The notes under the pieces were generated by a model that saw only the letters and a program-made list of their open reading frames with translations, had not been told where the DNA came from and ran no database searches. A DNA stretch of 10,799 nt from Actinomycetota bacterium (GTDB lineage: Bacteria; Actinomycetota; Thermoleophilia; Solirubrobacterales; Thermoleophilaceae), in the NCBI GenBank assembly GCA_005885165.1, contig VAXR01000061.1, positions 1-10,799 on the forward strand. The letters are read 5' to 3'. Of this stretch, positions 1 to 7,280 are shown piece by piece (position 1 is the stretch's first letter; every line of letters starts with the position of its first letter). The position numbers and the translations under genes are program-made.

Positions 1-1
1 G

Positions 2-547
2 ATCCGGCGGGTCTCGCCGGCGGGTAGGATCACGACCGTCGCGGGGACGCTCACGACGTCCGGCTCGACTGGCGACGGCGGGCCCGCGACCGCGGCCAAG
101 CTCAACCTCCCCGTCGGGGTGGCGGCGACCGCCGATGGCGGCTTCTTGATCGCCGACAACGGCAACCACGCAATCAGGTTCGTAGACGCCGACCTGCGGC
201 CCGGTCCGAGCGGCCCGCAGGGCCCGAGCGGTGGGCCAGGCCCGCGCGGACCACGCGGCCCTCAGGGAGCGCCCGGCCGCAACGCGAAGGTCACGTGCAC
301 GGTGAAGAAGTCAAAGCGCGCCAAGAAGGTCAAGGTCACCTGCAAGGTCGTGCTCGTGAAGAAGACCTCAACGGCGAGGATTCAGTGGCGGCTGCTGCGA
401 CGCGGGCATGCGGTCGCGCACGGGGTCGCGCGCGCGAAGCACGGCCGGGTGCAGCTCCGGCTCAGCCACCTCGGCCACCTGCGCCGCGGCCGTTACAGCC
501 TGCGGATCGCGGGAAGGCGCGCCGGGACGACGATCGTGATTCGGTAG
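2..547 (+). CDS. NHL-repeat protein with collagen-like linker, 3' part only
   Basis: The reading frame is open to the left edge of the window, so only the last 181 residues or so are present and the true start lies outside. The first third resembles the end of an NHL beta-propeller: a segment RRVSPAGRITTVAGT, then GDGGPATAAKLNLPVGVA, then a blade core FLIADNGNHAIRFVD. It is followed by a short Gly-X-Y run (GPSGPQGPSGGPGPRGPRG and on, about nine triplets with one interruption), which is collagen-like. The last 90 residues are very basic and contain two cysteines in a VTC...VTCKV context, with alternating hydrophobic residues suggesting a beta-sandwich module. NHL propellers usually bind ligands or proteins, so an extracellular or surface role is likely, but any signal peptide lies outside the window. 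The function is not known. The GTG at 119 is an internal codon and not the start. A strong hairpin terminator follows at 577-601. Confidence 0.85.
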   Translation: MRRVSPAGRITTVAGTLTTSGSTGDGGPATAAKLNLPVGVAATADGGFLIADNGNHAIRFVDADLRPGPSGPQGPSGGPGPRGPRGPQGAPGRNAKVTCTVKKSKRAKKVKVTCKVVLVKKTSTARIQWRLLRRGHAVAHGVARAKHGRVQLRLSHLGHLRRGRYSLRIAGRRAGTTIVIR

Positions 548-576
548 GTTCGAAAGAGCGACTTCCCTCCAAAACG

Positions 577-601
577 AAAAGCCGCTCGCCGAGCGGCTTT
601 T
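577..601. terminator. Bidirectional intrinsic terminator
   Basis: This is a perfect 11-bp inverted repeat, AAAAGCCGCTC and GAGCGGCTTTT, around a 3-base GCC loop. It has a GC-rich stem and flanking A and T runs, so it reads as a rho-independent terminator on both strands. It lies 29 bases after the stop of the NHL/collagen gene on the plus strand and only 8 bases past the 3' end of the minus-strand tRNA-Pro gene. It therefore plausibly ends both converging transcripts. Confidence 0.88.
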
Positions 602-609
602 CGCGGCAG

Positions 610-685
610 TCGGGGCGACTGGATTTGAACCAGCGAACCTCCGCGTCCCAAACGCGGCGCTCTAACCAGGCTGAGCTACGCCCCG
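610..685 (-). tRNA. tRNA-Pro(TGG)
   Basis: Read on the minus strand, the sequence folds as a tRNA. The 7-bp acceptor stem pairs CGGGGCG with CGCCCCG, the D stem pairs GCTC with GAGC, and the anticodon stem CCGCG/CGCGG encloses the loop TTTGGGA. The T arm has loop TTCAAAT with stem GCTGG/CCAGT, including one G-T pair. The anticodon at loop positions 34-36 is TGG, which reads proline CCA and probably other CCN codons. The discriminator base is A, and CCA is not encoded (the next bases are CTG), so CCA must be added after transcription. The variable loop is AGGTTC, 6 bases, one longer than usual for this class. The 5' third overlaps the end of an HNH gene on the same strand. Confidence 0.95.
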
Positions 686-1078
686 GCGACGATTAAATGT
701 ACGCATCGCGTGGCAGTTCGCGCAGACGAGCTCGCACTTGGCGATCTCGGCGAGAAGACGGGGACGGTTATGCCGACGTCGGATGTCTCCAACGTTCCCT
801 GACTTGCGCACGCCTGGCGGGTGGTCGAACTGCATTGCAGCCGGATGAAAGGTTCCCCCGCAGTCCACGCACTGCCCGCTCTTGAGGGCCTGGTACCAGG
901 CGTCCCACCGAAGCTCAAGGTCACGCTTTTGCGCGAGCCGCTTCTGTTTGTTGCGCTGGTGGTACAGGGCGTCGTACGACCGCCGGCAAGCTTTGCACCA
1001 GGCTTGGTAGCCGCGCCCTCGTCGATGGAACTCGGTTAGGGGCTTCAGCCGATTGCAGCGCCAGCAAATCTTCGACAT
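662..1078 (-). CDS. Small HNH endonuclease-family protein with zinc-binding CxxC pairs
   Basis: This 138-residue protein has an N-terminal zinc-ribbon-like part with C5-x2-C8 and C28-x2-C31. After a basic helical stretch comes an HNH-type core: C70-x2-C73, a central FDH at 84-86, and CELVCANCHAMR at 115-126, where C119/C122 would complete the zinc knuckle and H123 is the terminal His. It looks like a DNA-binding or DNA-cleaving protein of the stand-alone HNH type; its substrate is unknown. The ATG at 1078 is the only good start, with just a weak GGGA about 12 bases upstream. The last seven codons (RGVAQPG) and the stop lie inside the tRNA-Pro gene, and the TAG stop is in the tRNA D-loop. Both are on the minus strand, so the two could share a transcript. 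There is no integrase or methylase partner nearby, so a homing or restriction role is not supported. Confidence 0.82.
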   Translation of the reverse strand: MSKICWRCNRLKPLTEFHRRGRGYQAWCKACRRSYDALYHQRNKQKRLAQKRDLELRWDAWYQALKSGQCVDCGGTFHPAAMQFDHPPGVRKSGNVGDIRRRHNRPRLLAEIAKCELVCANCHAMRTFNRRRGVAQPG

Positions 1079-1257
1079 GTGTCGAAATTGTCCCGGACCG
1101 CCCGGCGGAAAACAAAGGCGAGCATCAGCCGATCAAAACGCGCGTCGTAAGCCTCCGCGCTTACCCGCTGTCTAGTCGACGCGGCACTGAGTTAAGTCTC
1201 CTGGCGGACGGTCCGAATTAGACAGGGAGTCGGCCCTCATGGACGAGGGCTCTCCCA
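1079..1257. other. Divergent intergenic region with inverted repeats
   Basis: This 179-bp spacer separates the minus-strand HNH gene from the plus-strand CAP gene and should hold both promoters. It is less GC-rich than its neighbours. Several dyads are visible: GTAAGC/GCTTAC at 1147-1152 and 1159-1164, partly nested inside CGCGTCG/CGACGCG at 1141-1147 and 1177-1183; CTGTCTA/TAGACAG at 1168-1174 and 1219-1225; and CGGAC-G-GTCCG at 1205-1215. These could be operators or hairpins in the CAP leader. No convincing -35/-10 pair could be assigned. A GAGGG at 1245-1249 is the likely ribosome-binding site for the CAP gene, 8 bases before its ATG. Confidence 0.4.
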
Positions 1258-1809
1258 ATGTTCGCCGCCCTCAGTCTCACTCGCTTTCGCACGTCCGCGG
1301 CCGCCACAGCGGCCGCGGGAGCCCTCGCGCTCGGCTTGCCGGCCGCAGCCGCTGCGCACGCGTGCGCTGGCGCGGACTCGAACCCGAACGCGAGCTCGCT
1401 CAAGGTCGTCAAGCGCGCCGCCGTCTGCCTGCTGAACAAGCGCCGCCACGCCCACGGCCTCGGCTCGTTCCACGACAACGGCGACCTCGACCACGCCTCG
1501 GGCGGCCACGCGCGCGACATGGCCGCCAACCACTACTTCGCCCACGGCGACTTCGTCGGGCGCATCCGCTCGAGCAACTACCTGAACGGCGCCCAGGGAT
1601 GGTCGGTCGGCGAGAACATCGCCTGGGGCTCCTCCACGTACGCCACCCCCCGCCACATCGTGTACGCCTGGATGCACAGCCCGCCGCACCGGGCGAACAT
1701 CCTCAACGGATCGTTCACCGACATCGGCATCGGGATCGCGCGCGGCGCCCCTGTCGGGGGCGTCGGCGACGGCGCTACGTACGTGACCGACTTCGGTCGG
1801 CGCGGGTAG
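1258..1809 (+). CDS. Secreted CAP-domain (SCP/YkwD-like) protein
   Basis: The 183-residue protein begins with a signal peptide: a basic n-region up to R11, an Ala/Leu-rich core at about 13-33, and probable cleavage near AAAHA-C. The rest is a CAP (cysteine-rich secretory/antigen 5/PR-1) domain. Family landmarks are LLNKRRHAHGLGSF (58-71), HYFAHGDF (92-99), GENIAWGSS (118-126) and WMHSPPHRANILN (138-150). E119 and H144 match cavity residues of the family, and H96 is a likely partner. Bacterial YkwD-type CAP proteins are exported and often linked to the envelope or sporulation; no enzymatic activity is firmly established, so the role here is open. C36 and C57 could form a disulfide. The ATG at 1258 is favoured by GAGGG 8 bases upstream and by the signal peptide beginning there. 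The gene is followed after 38 bases by DUF1015, which has its own possible promoter. Confidence 0.9.
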   Translation: MFAALSLTRFRTSAAATAAAGALALGLPAAAAAHACAGADSNPNASSLKVVKRAAVCLLNKRRHAHGLGSFHDNGDLDHASGGHARDMAANHYFAHGDFVGRIRSSNYLNGAQGWSVGENIAWGSSTYATPRHIVYAWMHSPPHRANILNGSFTDIGIGIARGAPVGGVGDGATYVTDFGRRG

Positions 1810-1832
1810 CCGCCAACCTCGCGCCGCGCAGC

Positions 1833-1838
1833 TAGTCT
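1833..1838 (+). promoter_or_regulatory. Possible -10 element TAGTCT upstream of DUF1015
   Basis: TAGTCT matches the TAnnnT pattern of actinobacterial -10 boxes and lies 9 bases before the GTG start at 1848. Transcription would begin within a few bases of the start codon. No Shine-Dalgarno sequence is visible in the GCGCCGGCC between them, which fits a leaderless or near-leaderless mRNA. No good -35 is seen, so this is tentative. Confidence 0.35.
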
Positions 1839-1847
1839 GCGCCGGCC

Positions 1848-3104
<1,257 letters not shown>

Positions 3105-3121
3105 TCGCTGCGGCCGGCAAT

Positions 3122-3127
3122 TAGGAT
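3122..3127 (+). promoter_or_regulatory. TAGGAT: ribosome-binding site or -10 element before the adenosyltransferase
   Basis: TAGGAT ends 8 bases before the GTG at 3136. The AGGA it contains at 3123-3126 is well placed as a Shine-Dalgarno sequence. The hexamer also fits TAnnnT, like the boxes before DUF1015 and the thiolase. Which reading is right cannot be told from sequence. Either reading supports 3136 as the start. Confidence 0.4.
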
Positions 3128-3135
3128 CACCTCTC

Positions 3136-3693
3136 GTGGTCAAGATCTACACGCGCAAGGGCGACGACGGAACGACCGGCCTCTGGTACGGCGGGCGGGT
3201 CGCAAAGTCGGATCCGCGCCCGGAGGCCTACGGCGCCGTCGACGAGGCCGCGTCGGCGCTCGGCCTCTGCCGGGCCGCGGCCGGCGACCAGAACGAGCTC
3301 CGCGCCGACATCCTCCGCATCCAGAACGAGCTGTTCATCGCCGGCGCCGAGCTCGCGACCGCCCCCGAGGCCGCAAATCGCCTCGAGCCGGGCGTGACGC
3401 GCGTGACCGAGGAAATGGTGGAGCGGCTCGAGTCGGACATCGACCGCTACATGGAGCGCGTCGACCTGCCGCCGAAGTTCGTAATCCCCGGCGGGACAGA
3501 GCTGTCGGCCCGGCTCGACGTGGCGCGCACGGCCGTCCGCCGCGCCGAGCGCAGGGTGGTGGACATCCAGCGGACGGAAGGGCTCAGCGACACCACCGTT
3601 CTGCGTTTCCTGAACCGGGCGTCCGACGCGCTCTACGCGATGGCCCGGTTCGCCGACGAACCCGAACCGGAGCTTTTCGAGGGGAGAGCATGA
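3136..3693 (+). CDS. PduO-type cob(I)yrinic acid a,c-diamide / cob(I)alamin adenosyltransferase
   Basis: The enzyme transfers the 5'-deoxyadenosyl group of ATP to cob(I)alamin, making coenzyme B12. The 185-residue product has the PduO-type ATR motifs in order: the ATP-binding TRKGDDGTTGL at 6-16, YGAVDEAASALG at 32-43, FVIPGGT at 115-121, the Arg-rich RTAVRRAERRVV at 131-142 and RFLNRASDALYAMAR at 157-171. The length is typical for the family, which forms trimers in the cytoplasm. The frame is open far upstream, but the GTG at 3136 puts the conserved N-terminus (VKIYTRKG) at residue 2 and has AGGA 9 bases before it, so upstream codons are not translated. The gene overlaps the OsmC-like gene by ATGA. 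No B12-dependent enzyme or other cobalamin gene is in the window, so its client is not visible. Confidence 0.93.
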   Translation: MVKIYTRKGDDGTTGLWYGGRVAKSDPRPEAYGAVDEAASALGLCRAAAGDQNELRADILRIQNELFIAGAELATAPEAANRLEPGVTRVTEEMVERLESDIDRYMERVDLPPKFVIPGGTELSARLDVARTAVRRAERRVVDIQRTEGLSDTTVLRFLNRASDALYAMARFADEPEPELFEGRA

Positions 3694-4085
3694 GAGCGAC
3701 AGCTAAGCGCGACGGCGAGCGGTTTCAGCACGACGTCGAGATCCGCGAACACCACCTCCACGCGGACGAGCCGGAGGACAACGGCGGCGAGGACACGGGA
3801 CCGAGTCCGCAGGAGCTGCTCGCCGGGAGCCTCGCCTCGTGCACCGCGATCACGATCGAGATGTACGCCAGGCGGAAGGGTTGGAACATCGGCGACGTGA
3901 CCGTCGACGTGAACTACGAGCCGGCGCAGCGCGGCTCCCCCACCCGCTTCGAGATGGCGGTTCGCCTCCCGAAGGAGCTCCCCGAGGAACAGCGGGAGCG
4001 GCTGATGCAGATCGCCGCCAAGTGCCCCGTGCACCGGACGCTCGAGGGCGAGGTGATGTTCGAGGAGACCATCGAGGCGGTCTGA
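3690..4085 (+). CDS. OsmC/Ohr family protein, probable thiol peroxidase
   Basis: This 131-residue protein has the two cysteines characteristic of OsmC/Ohr proteins: C51 in ELLAGSLASCTAITIEMYA and C112 in AAKCPVHRTLEG. In the family these form the redox pair that reduces organic hydroperoxides, with an Arg nearby in three dimensions. The segment between them (VTVDVNYEPAQRGSPTRFEM) is the expected beta-strand part. The basic N-terminus with GERFQHDVEIREHHLHADEP matches the YhfA/OsmC-like branch more than classical Ohr, so the exact substrate is uncertain. It is a small cytoplasmic protein that acts as a domain-swapped dimer in known members. Its ATG overlaps the adenosyltransferase stop by 4 bases (ATGA), with GAGGGGAG just upstream, indicating co-translation. 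Confidence 0.9.
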   Translation: MRATAKRDGERFQHDVEIREHHLHADEPEDNGGEDTGPSPQELLAGSLASCTAITIEMYARRKGWNIGDVTVDVNYEPAQRGSPTRFEMAVRLPKELPEEQRERLMQIAAKCPVHRTLEGEVMFEETIEAV

Positions 4086-4657
4086 CGGCCGACCCGTCCC
4101 CGGACCGGCTGCGCTCGCTGCTCCTCTCCCCCGAGGAGGCCGCGGCGCTCGACGCCCCCGGCTCGACCGACGCCGCCGTGCTCGTGCCCCTCTTCAGGGA
4201 GGGCGGCGACCTGCGCGCCGTGTTCACGCGGCGCCGCGAGGACCTCAAGCGCCACGCGGGCGAGATCTCGTTCCCGGGCGGGCGGCAGGACGAGCCGGAC
4301 GAGGACCTCCGTTCGACGGCGCTGCGCGAGGCCGAGGAGGAGATCGGCCTTCCGGTGGACGACGTCGAGCTCGTCGGCGCGCTCCCGCCGGTCGGCACGT
4401 TCGTGACGGGCTACCGGATCTTCCCGTTCGTAGGGGTGATCGAGCCCGGTCGCGCGTGGACCCCGCAGCCGACCGAGGTCGACGAGGTGCTCGAGCTCTC
4501 GCTGCGGGCGCTCGTCGACGGCTATGAGTCGCGCCGGCTCCTGCGCAAGGGCGTCCCGATCAAGACGCCCACGTACACGGTCGAGGGCAACCTCGTGTGG
4601 GGCGCAACCGCGCGGATCGTGCAGTCGCTCTTGGAGCGGCTGCGACCGGTGCTCTAG
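4082..4657 (+). CDS. Nudix hydrolase, CoA pyrophosphatase (NudL/UPF0035) type; start uncertain
   Basis: The protein carries the UPF0035 signature upstream of the Nudix box: RRREDLKRHAGEISFPGG, then a Nudix box in which GG, a D/E-rich loop and TALREAEEEIGL are intact. The REAEEE glutamates would bind Mg2+. This subfamily typically splits coenzyme A into 3',5'-ADP and 4'-phosphopantetheine. The frame is open far into the OsmC gene, but that part is an out-of-frame shadow. The first usable start fitting the family N-terminus is CTG at 4082, overlapping the OsmC TGA (CTGA) with GAGGCGG upstream; this gives 191 residues. GTG at 4022 would add 20 unfamiliar residues. GTG at 4178 would remove 32 and start at the first beta strand (VLVPLF). 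The gene ends 12 bases from the converging lipoprotein gene, and no hairpin lies between. Confidence 0.87.
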   Translation: MTADPSPDRLRSLLLSPEEAAALDAPGSTDAAVLVPLFREGGDLRAVFTRRREDLKRHAGEISFPGGRQDEPDEDLRSTALREAEEEIGLPVDDVELVGALPPVGTFVTGYRIFPFVGVIEPGRAWTPQPTEVDEVLELSLRALVDGYESRRLLRKGVPIKTPTYTVEGNLVWGATARIVQSLLERLRPVL

Positions 4658-4669
4658 CTGCGCCGCGCG

Positions 4670-5485
4670 CTACTTCGTCGCCCTGAACGTCCCGAAGGCG
4701 AGGAACGCCGGCCCCGGCGGCGGGTTCTTCGCGACAACCAGCGTGCGGAACTGCTTGCCCGTCCGCAGGCCATAGAAGTAGAACTGCGCATTCCCGCTCT
4801 GGCGGAACAGCGTGGCCTTCTGCCCCGATGTGAGGTCCTTGTGCAGGGCCGCGTACGCCGTGTCGAGCCCCTGCTTGCAGGCCTGCTTCTCCGGCAGCCC
4901 GCGCGGGGTGATCGAGTAGCGGAAGAACGCCTTGCAGTCCTTGTCACGAATCGCCTTGAGGAAGATCACCGCGTTCGCGTCGGCGCCGGCCCAGCTCGCC
5001 GGCTTCGTGCCGATGACCGATCCGTTCAGGATCGGCGACGCCGGTCCGGTCGGCGTATAGCGGCCGTCGGGCGCAACGGCGAGGGTCAGCACCCCCACCT
5101 CCTGATTGCCCTTCGCCTTCACGCCCGGCGTCGGCTTCTGCTTCGACGTCTTCTTCACTTCGGCATCGGTGAACTCGAGGATGCCGCCGGTTCCGAACAC
5201 CTCGGTGCCGAGCACCTTGAAGCCGCTGTACGCCAGCTTGCCCCTCGCGTCGCAGAAGAGGGCGAACCCGCTCTGCTTGTTGAAGGCGCTGACGGGCCCG
5301 CACCTGCCGGCCTGGATGTCGGCCTCGATCGCCGTCAGGCGCTTCACGAACCCCGACACGGGCTCCTTCGCCGTCGGTATCGACCCCGACGCCGAGCTCG
5401 AGACCTTGATCGTGGCCTTGTTCCCGCCGCAGCCCGCGAACACCGCGGCGGCGACCGCGAGCGCGAGAACCGCCCCCCGCCGCAC
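4670..5485 (-). CDS. Predicted lipoprotein, unrecognised, two cysteine-paired halves
   Basis: I do not recognise this 271-residue protein. From the GTG at 5485 it begins MRRGAVLALAVAAAVFAGC, a compact lipoprotein signal peptide with lipobox FAGC (C19), so it should be anchored outside the membrane. A short low-complexity linker follows. Two regions then each begin with a helical segment and hold a cysteine pair: FVKRLTAIEADIQAGRC with C62 and C78, and ADANAVIFLKAIRDKDC with C184 and C203. The similar spacing and the helix-then-Cys pattern hint at a duplicated module of the small alpha+beta (NTF2-like) kind, but similarity is weak by eye. A Lys/Pro/Gly-rich insertion lies at 111-128. The gene starts 5 bases after the rhodanese stop and is almost certainly co-transcribed with it. 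A CTG at 5494 has a closer AAGGG but would add three residues and no obvious benefit. Confidence 0.75.
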   Translation of the reverse strand: MRRGAVLALAVAAAVFAGCGGNKATIKVSSSASGSIPTAKEPVSGFVKRLTAIEADIQAGRCGPVSAFNKQSGFALFCDARGKLAYSGFKVLGTEVFGTGGILEFTDAEVKKTSKQKPTPGVKAKGNQEVGVLTLAVAPDGRYTPTGPASPILNGSVIGTKPASWAGADANAVIFLKAIRDKDCKAFFRYSITPRGLPEKQACKQGLDTAYAALHKDLTSGQKATLFRQSGNAQFYFYGLRTGKQFRTLVVAKNPPPGPAFLAFGTFRATK

Positions 5486-5490
5486 CGGGA

Positions 5491-6333
5491 TCAGGCGCCC
5501 TTCTCGATCGGGACATTCACCATGTTGCCCCACTCGGTCCACGAGCCGTCGTAGTTCTTCACGTTCTGCTCTCCCAGGAGCTCGTGCAGAACGAACCAGG
5601 TGTGAGCCGAGCGCTCGCCGATCCGGCAGTAGGCGATGATGTCGTTCCCGTTGATCACGCCCTTCCCGGTGTATAGCTCGCGCAGCTCGTCCGGGGCCTT
5701 GAACGTCCCGTCCTCCTTCACGGCCTGGGCCCACGGGATCGACGCCGCGCCCGGGATGTGGCCGGCCCGCTGCGCGCCCTCCTGCTCATAGCCCGCCATC
5801 GCGATCAGCTCTCCCGAGAACTCGGCGGGTGAGCGCACATCGACGAGCTCGGTGCTCGAGCCGAGCGCCTGCATCACCTCGTCGCGCTGGGCGCGGATCG
5901 CCTCGTCGCCGGGCTGAGCGTTGAACGTCGTGCCCTCGTAGCTGGGGACGTCGGTCGACGTCGGCCGGCCCTCGGAGATCCACTTCTCGCGCGGGCCATT
6001 CATGAGCCGGACGGCATCGTGACCGTAGTACTTGAGGTACCAGTACGTGTACGCGGCGAACCAGTTGTTGCGGTCGCCGTAGAGGACCACCAGGTGGTCG
6101 TTGGAGATGCCGCGGCTGCCGAACAGCGCGCCGAACTCGTCCGGCGAGAGGAAGTCGCGCTTCACCTGGTCCTGGAGGTCCTTCTTCCAGTCGAATCCGA
6201 TCGCGCCCGGGATGTGCGCCTCCTCGTAGAGGGCCGGGTTCTCGTCGACCTCGACGATCCGGATCGACTCGTCGTCGAGGTGGTCCTGAACCCAGTCCGT
6301 CTCGACGAGCACGTCTTTTGCATAACCGGCCAC
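5491..6333 (-). CDS. Tandem-domain rhodanese, probable thiosulfate/3-mercaptopyruvate sulfurtransferase
   Basis: The 280-residue protein has two rhodanese domains, the usual length for the family. The N-terminal domain (about 8-125) includes VDENPALYEEAHIPGAIGF, and the loop where an active Cys would sit reads LYGDRNNWFA (D87), so this domain is catalytically inactive as expected. The C-terminal domain (about 145-280) has LVDVRSPAEFSGE, RAGHIPGAASIPW and the active loop YCRIGERSAHTW with catalytic C236. CRIGERS resembles thiosulfate sulfurtransferases (CysA/SseA-like, CRxGxRS) more than mercaptopyruvate enzymes. It would move sulfane sulfur from thiosulfate to cyanide or a physiological thiol acceptor. 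There is no signal peptide, so it is cytoplasmic. The start is GTG at 6333 with a strong AGGAGG 5 bases upstream. A lipoprotein gene follows after 5 bases. Confidence 0.93.
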   Translation of the reverse strand: MAGYAKDVLVETDWVQDHLDDESIRIVEVDENPALYEEAHIPGAIGFDWKKDLQDQVKRDFLSPDEFGALFGSRGISNDHLVVLYGDRNNWFAAYTYWYLKYYGHDAVRLMNGPREKWISEGRPTSTDVPSYEGTTFNAQPGDEAIRAQRDEVMQALGSSTELVDVRSPAEFSGELIAMAGYEQEGAQRAGHIPGAASIPWAQAVKEDGTFKAPDELRELYTGKGVINGNDIIAYCRIGERSAHTWFVLHELLGEQNVKNYDGSWTEWGNMVNVPIEKGA

Positions 6334-6464
6334 TGCGTCCTCCTAGCTCAAAGTCTTGAAAGTCGGGCGTCTTTCGCCTATTTAAGCACCGCTCCGGCCC
6401 CCCGCAAGGGCGGCGCGGACTCTACCGGGAGGCGAGCAAAGGCTCCGGCTGACCCCCGTTCGCC
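6334..6464. other. Divergent spacer with AAAGTC direct repeats
   Basis: This spacer lies between the rhodanese gene (minus) and the amidotransferase-like gene (plus). Two AAAGTC copies lie 9 bases apart at 6350-6355 and 6359-6364, and a near-inverted third copy GTCTTT is at 6369-6374, all between the candidate rhodanese promoter and its start codon. This is where a repressor might bind. No convincing promoter or ribosome-binding site was found for the plus-strand gene. Confidence 0.3.
6379..6407 (-). promoter_or_regulatory. Candidate sigma-70-type promoter for the rhodanese gene
   Basis: On the minus strand TTGCGG (6407-6402) is followed after 16 bases by TTAAAT (6385-6380), inside the only A/T-rich patch of the 131-bp divergent spacer. 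Transcription would start near 6373, giving a leader of about 40 bases that contains the AGGAGG ribosome-binding site. The match is moderate. Confidence 0.45.
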
Positions 6465-7280
6465 ATGATGGCGAGCGTGACCGCACCGCGCCCGGTGATC
6501 GGGCTGACGACGTCCGAGATTCGCTTGCCCGGCCGGGCCGAGCAGATCCCGCACGCCGACGCCGGACGGCACGAGCTCGTGCTGGGGCTGAGCTACATGC
6601 AGGCGCTCGGTGCTGCGGGCGCCGCTCCCGTGATCCTGGCCCCGCTCGACCCGGACGACGTGCCCGCGATGCTCTCGTCGCTCTCGGGCGTCTGCCTCCC
6701 GGGCGGGCCGGACATCGATCCCGTCGAGTACGGCGCCGAGCGCGACGCCGACCTCGGGCCCACCGACCGTGCCCTCGATCTGTTCGAGCTCGCCGTGGCG
6801 CGCGGGGCCGAGAGGCTCGGGATGCCCCTGCTCGCCTTATGCCGTGGGATCCAGACGCTGAACGTCGCCCACGGCGGCGACCTGTACCAGCACCTGCCGC
6901 GCGACCCCGGCGGCGAGCTCCGGCACCAGCGCGACAGGCCGACCGATCCCGGCCTCGAGCACGAGGTGACGATCGATCCCGACAGCCAGCTCGGCCGGGT
7001 GCTCGGCACCGACCGGCTCGTCGTGAACTCGTTCCACCACCAGGCGGTGCGGCGCCTCGGCGAGGGGCTCCGGGCGGTCGCGTGGGCGTCCGATGGACTC
7101 GTGGAGGGGGTGGAGGACCCCCGTGCCGATTTCAGGATCGGCGTTCAGTGGCACGCGGAGGCGATGACCGAGCGCCGGGACCAGCTGGCGCTGTTCCGGG
7201 CGTTCGTCGAGGCGGCCGGGCGCTACGCCGCCAGCGCGTCTTCGACCGCGCGCACCGCGGAGGCGAGCCAGCGCTCCTGA
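6465..7280 (+). CDS. Class I glutamine-amidotransferase-like hydrolase, gamma-glutamyl-GABA hydrolase (PuuD) type
   Basis: The 271-residue protein is a stand-alone member of the peptidase C26/class I amidotransferase fold. The beginning RPVIGLTTSE and the block GVCLPGGPDIDPVEYG (75-90) are typical of the gamma-glutamyl-gamma-aminobutyrate hydrolase family. The nucleophile elbow is LALCRGIQTLNVA with C126. NSFHHQAV lies at 188-195, and the catalytic His and Glu are H230 and E232 in GVQWHAE. It would hydrolyse a gamma-glutamyl amide such as gamma-glutamyl-GABA from putrescine breakdown. No other Puu gene is nearby, so the substrate is inferred from family only. The start may be ATG 6465, ATG 6468 or GTG 6477; none has a clear ribosome-binding site, and the conserved part begins at residue 9. 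The Ala/Ser/Thr-rich last 17 residues lie over a coding-like stretch of the minus strand. Confidence 0.9.
   Translation: MMASVTAPRPVIGLTTSEIRLPGRAEQIPHADAGRHELVLGLSYMQALGAAGAAPVILAPLDPDDVPAMLSSLSGVCLPGGPDIDPVEYGAERDADLGPTDRALDLFELAVARGAERLGMPLLALCRGIQTLNVAHGGDLYQHLPRDPGGELRHQRDRPTDPGLEHEVTIDPDSQLGRVLGTDRLVVNSFHHQAVRRLGEGLRAVAWASDGLVEGVEDPRADFRIGVQWHAEAMTERRDQLALFRAFVEAAGRYAASASSTARTAEASQRS

Noticed and set aside
206..290. Gly-Pro-rich DNA as a tandem nucleotide repeat or CRISPR-like array
   Set aside because: The periodicity is the 9-base Gly-X-Y codon pattern of an open reading frame with no conserved repeat-spacer structure.
610..1257. tRNA-Pro as the attachment site of an integrated element carrying the HNH gene
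   Set aside because: There is no integrase, no direct repeat of the tRNA 3' end nearby, and the HNH gene lies on the 5' side of the tRNA, whereas most elements insert at the 3' end.
4658..4669. Terminator between the converging Nudix and lipoprotein genes
   Set aside because: The gap is only 12 bases with no inverted repeat or T run; termination there cannot be assigned from sequence.
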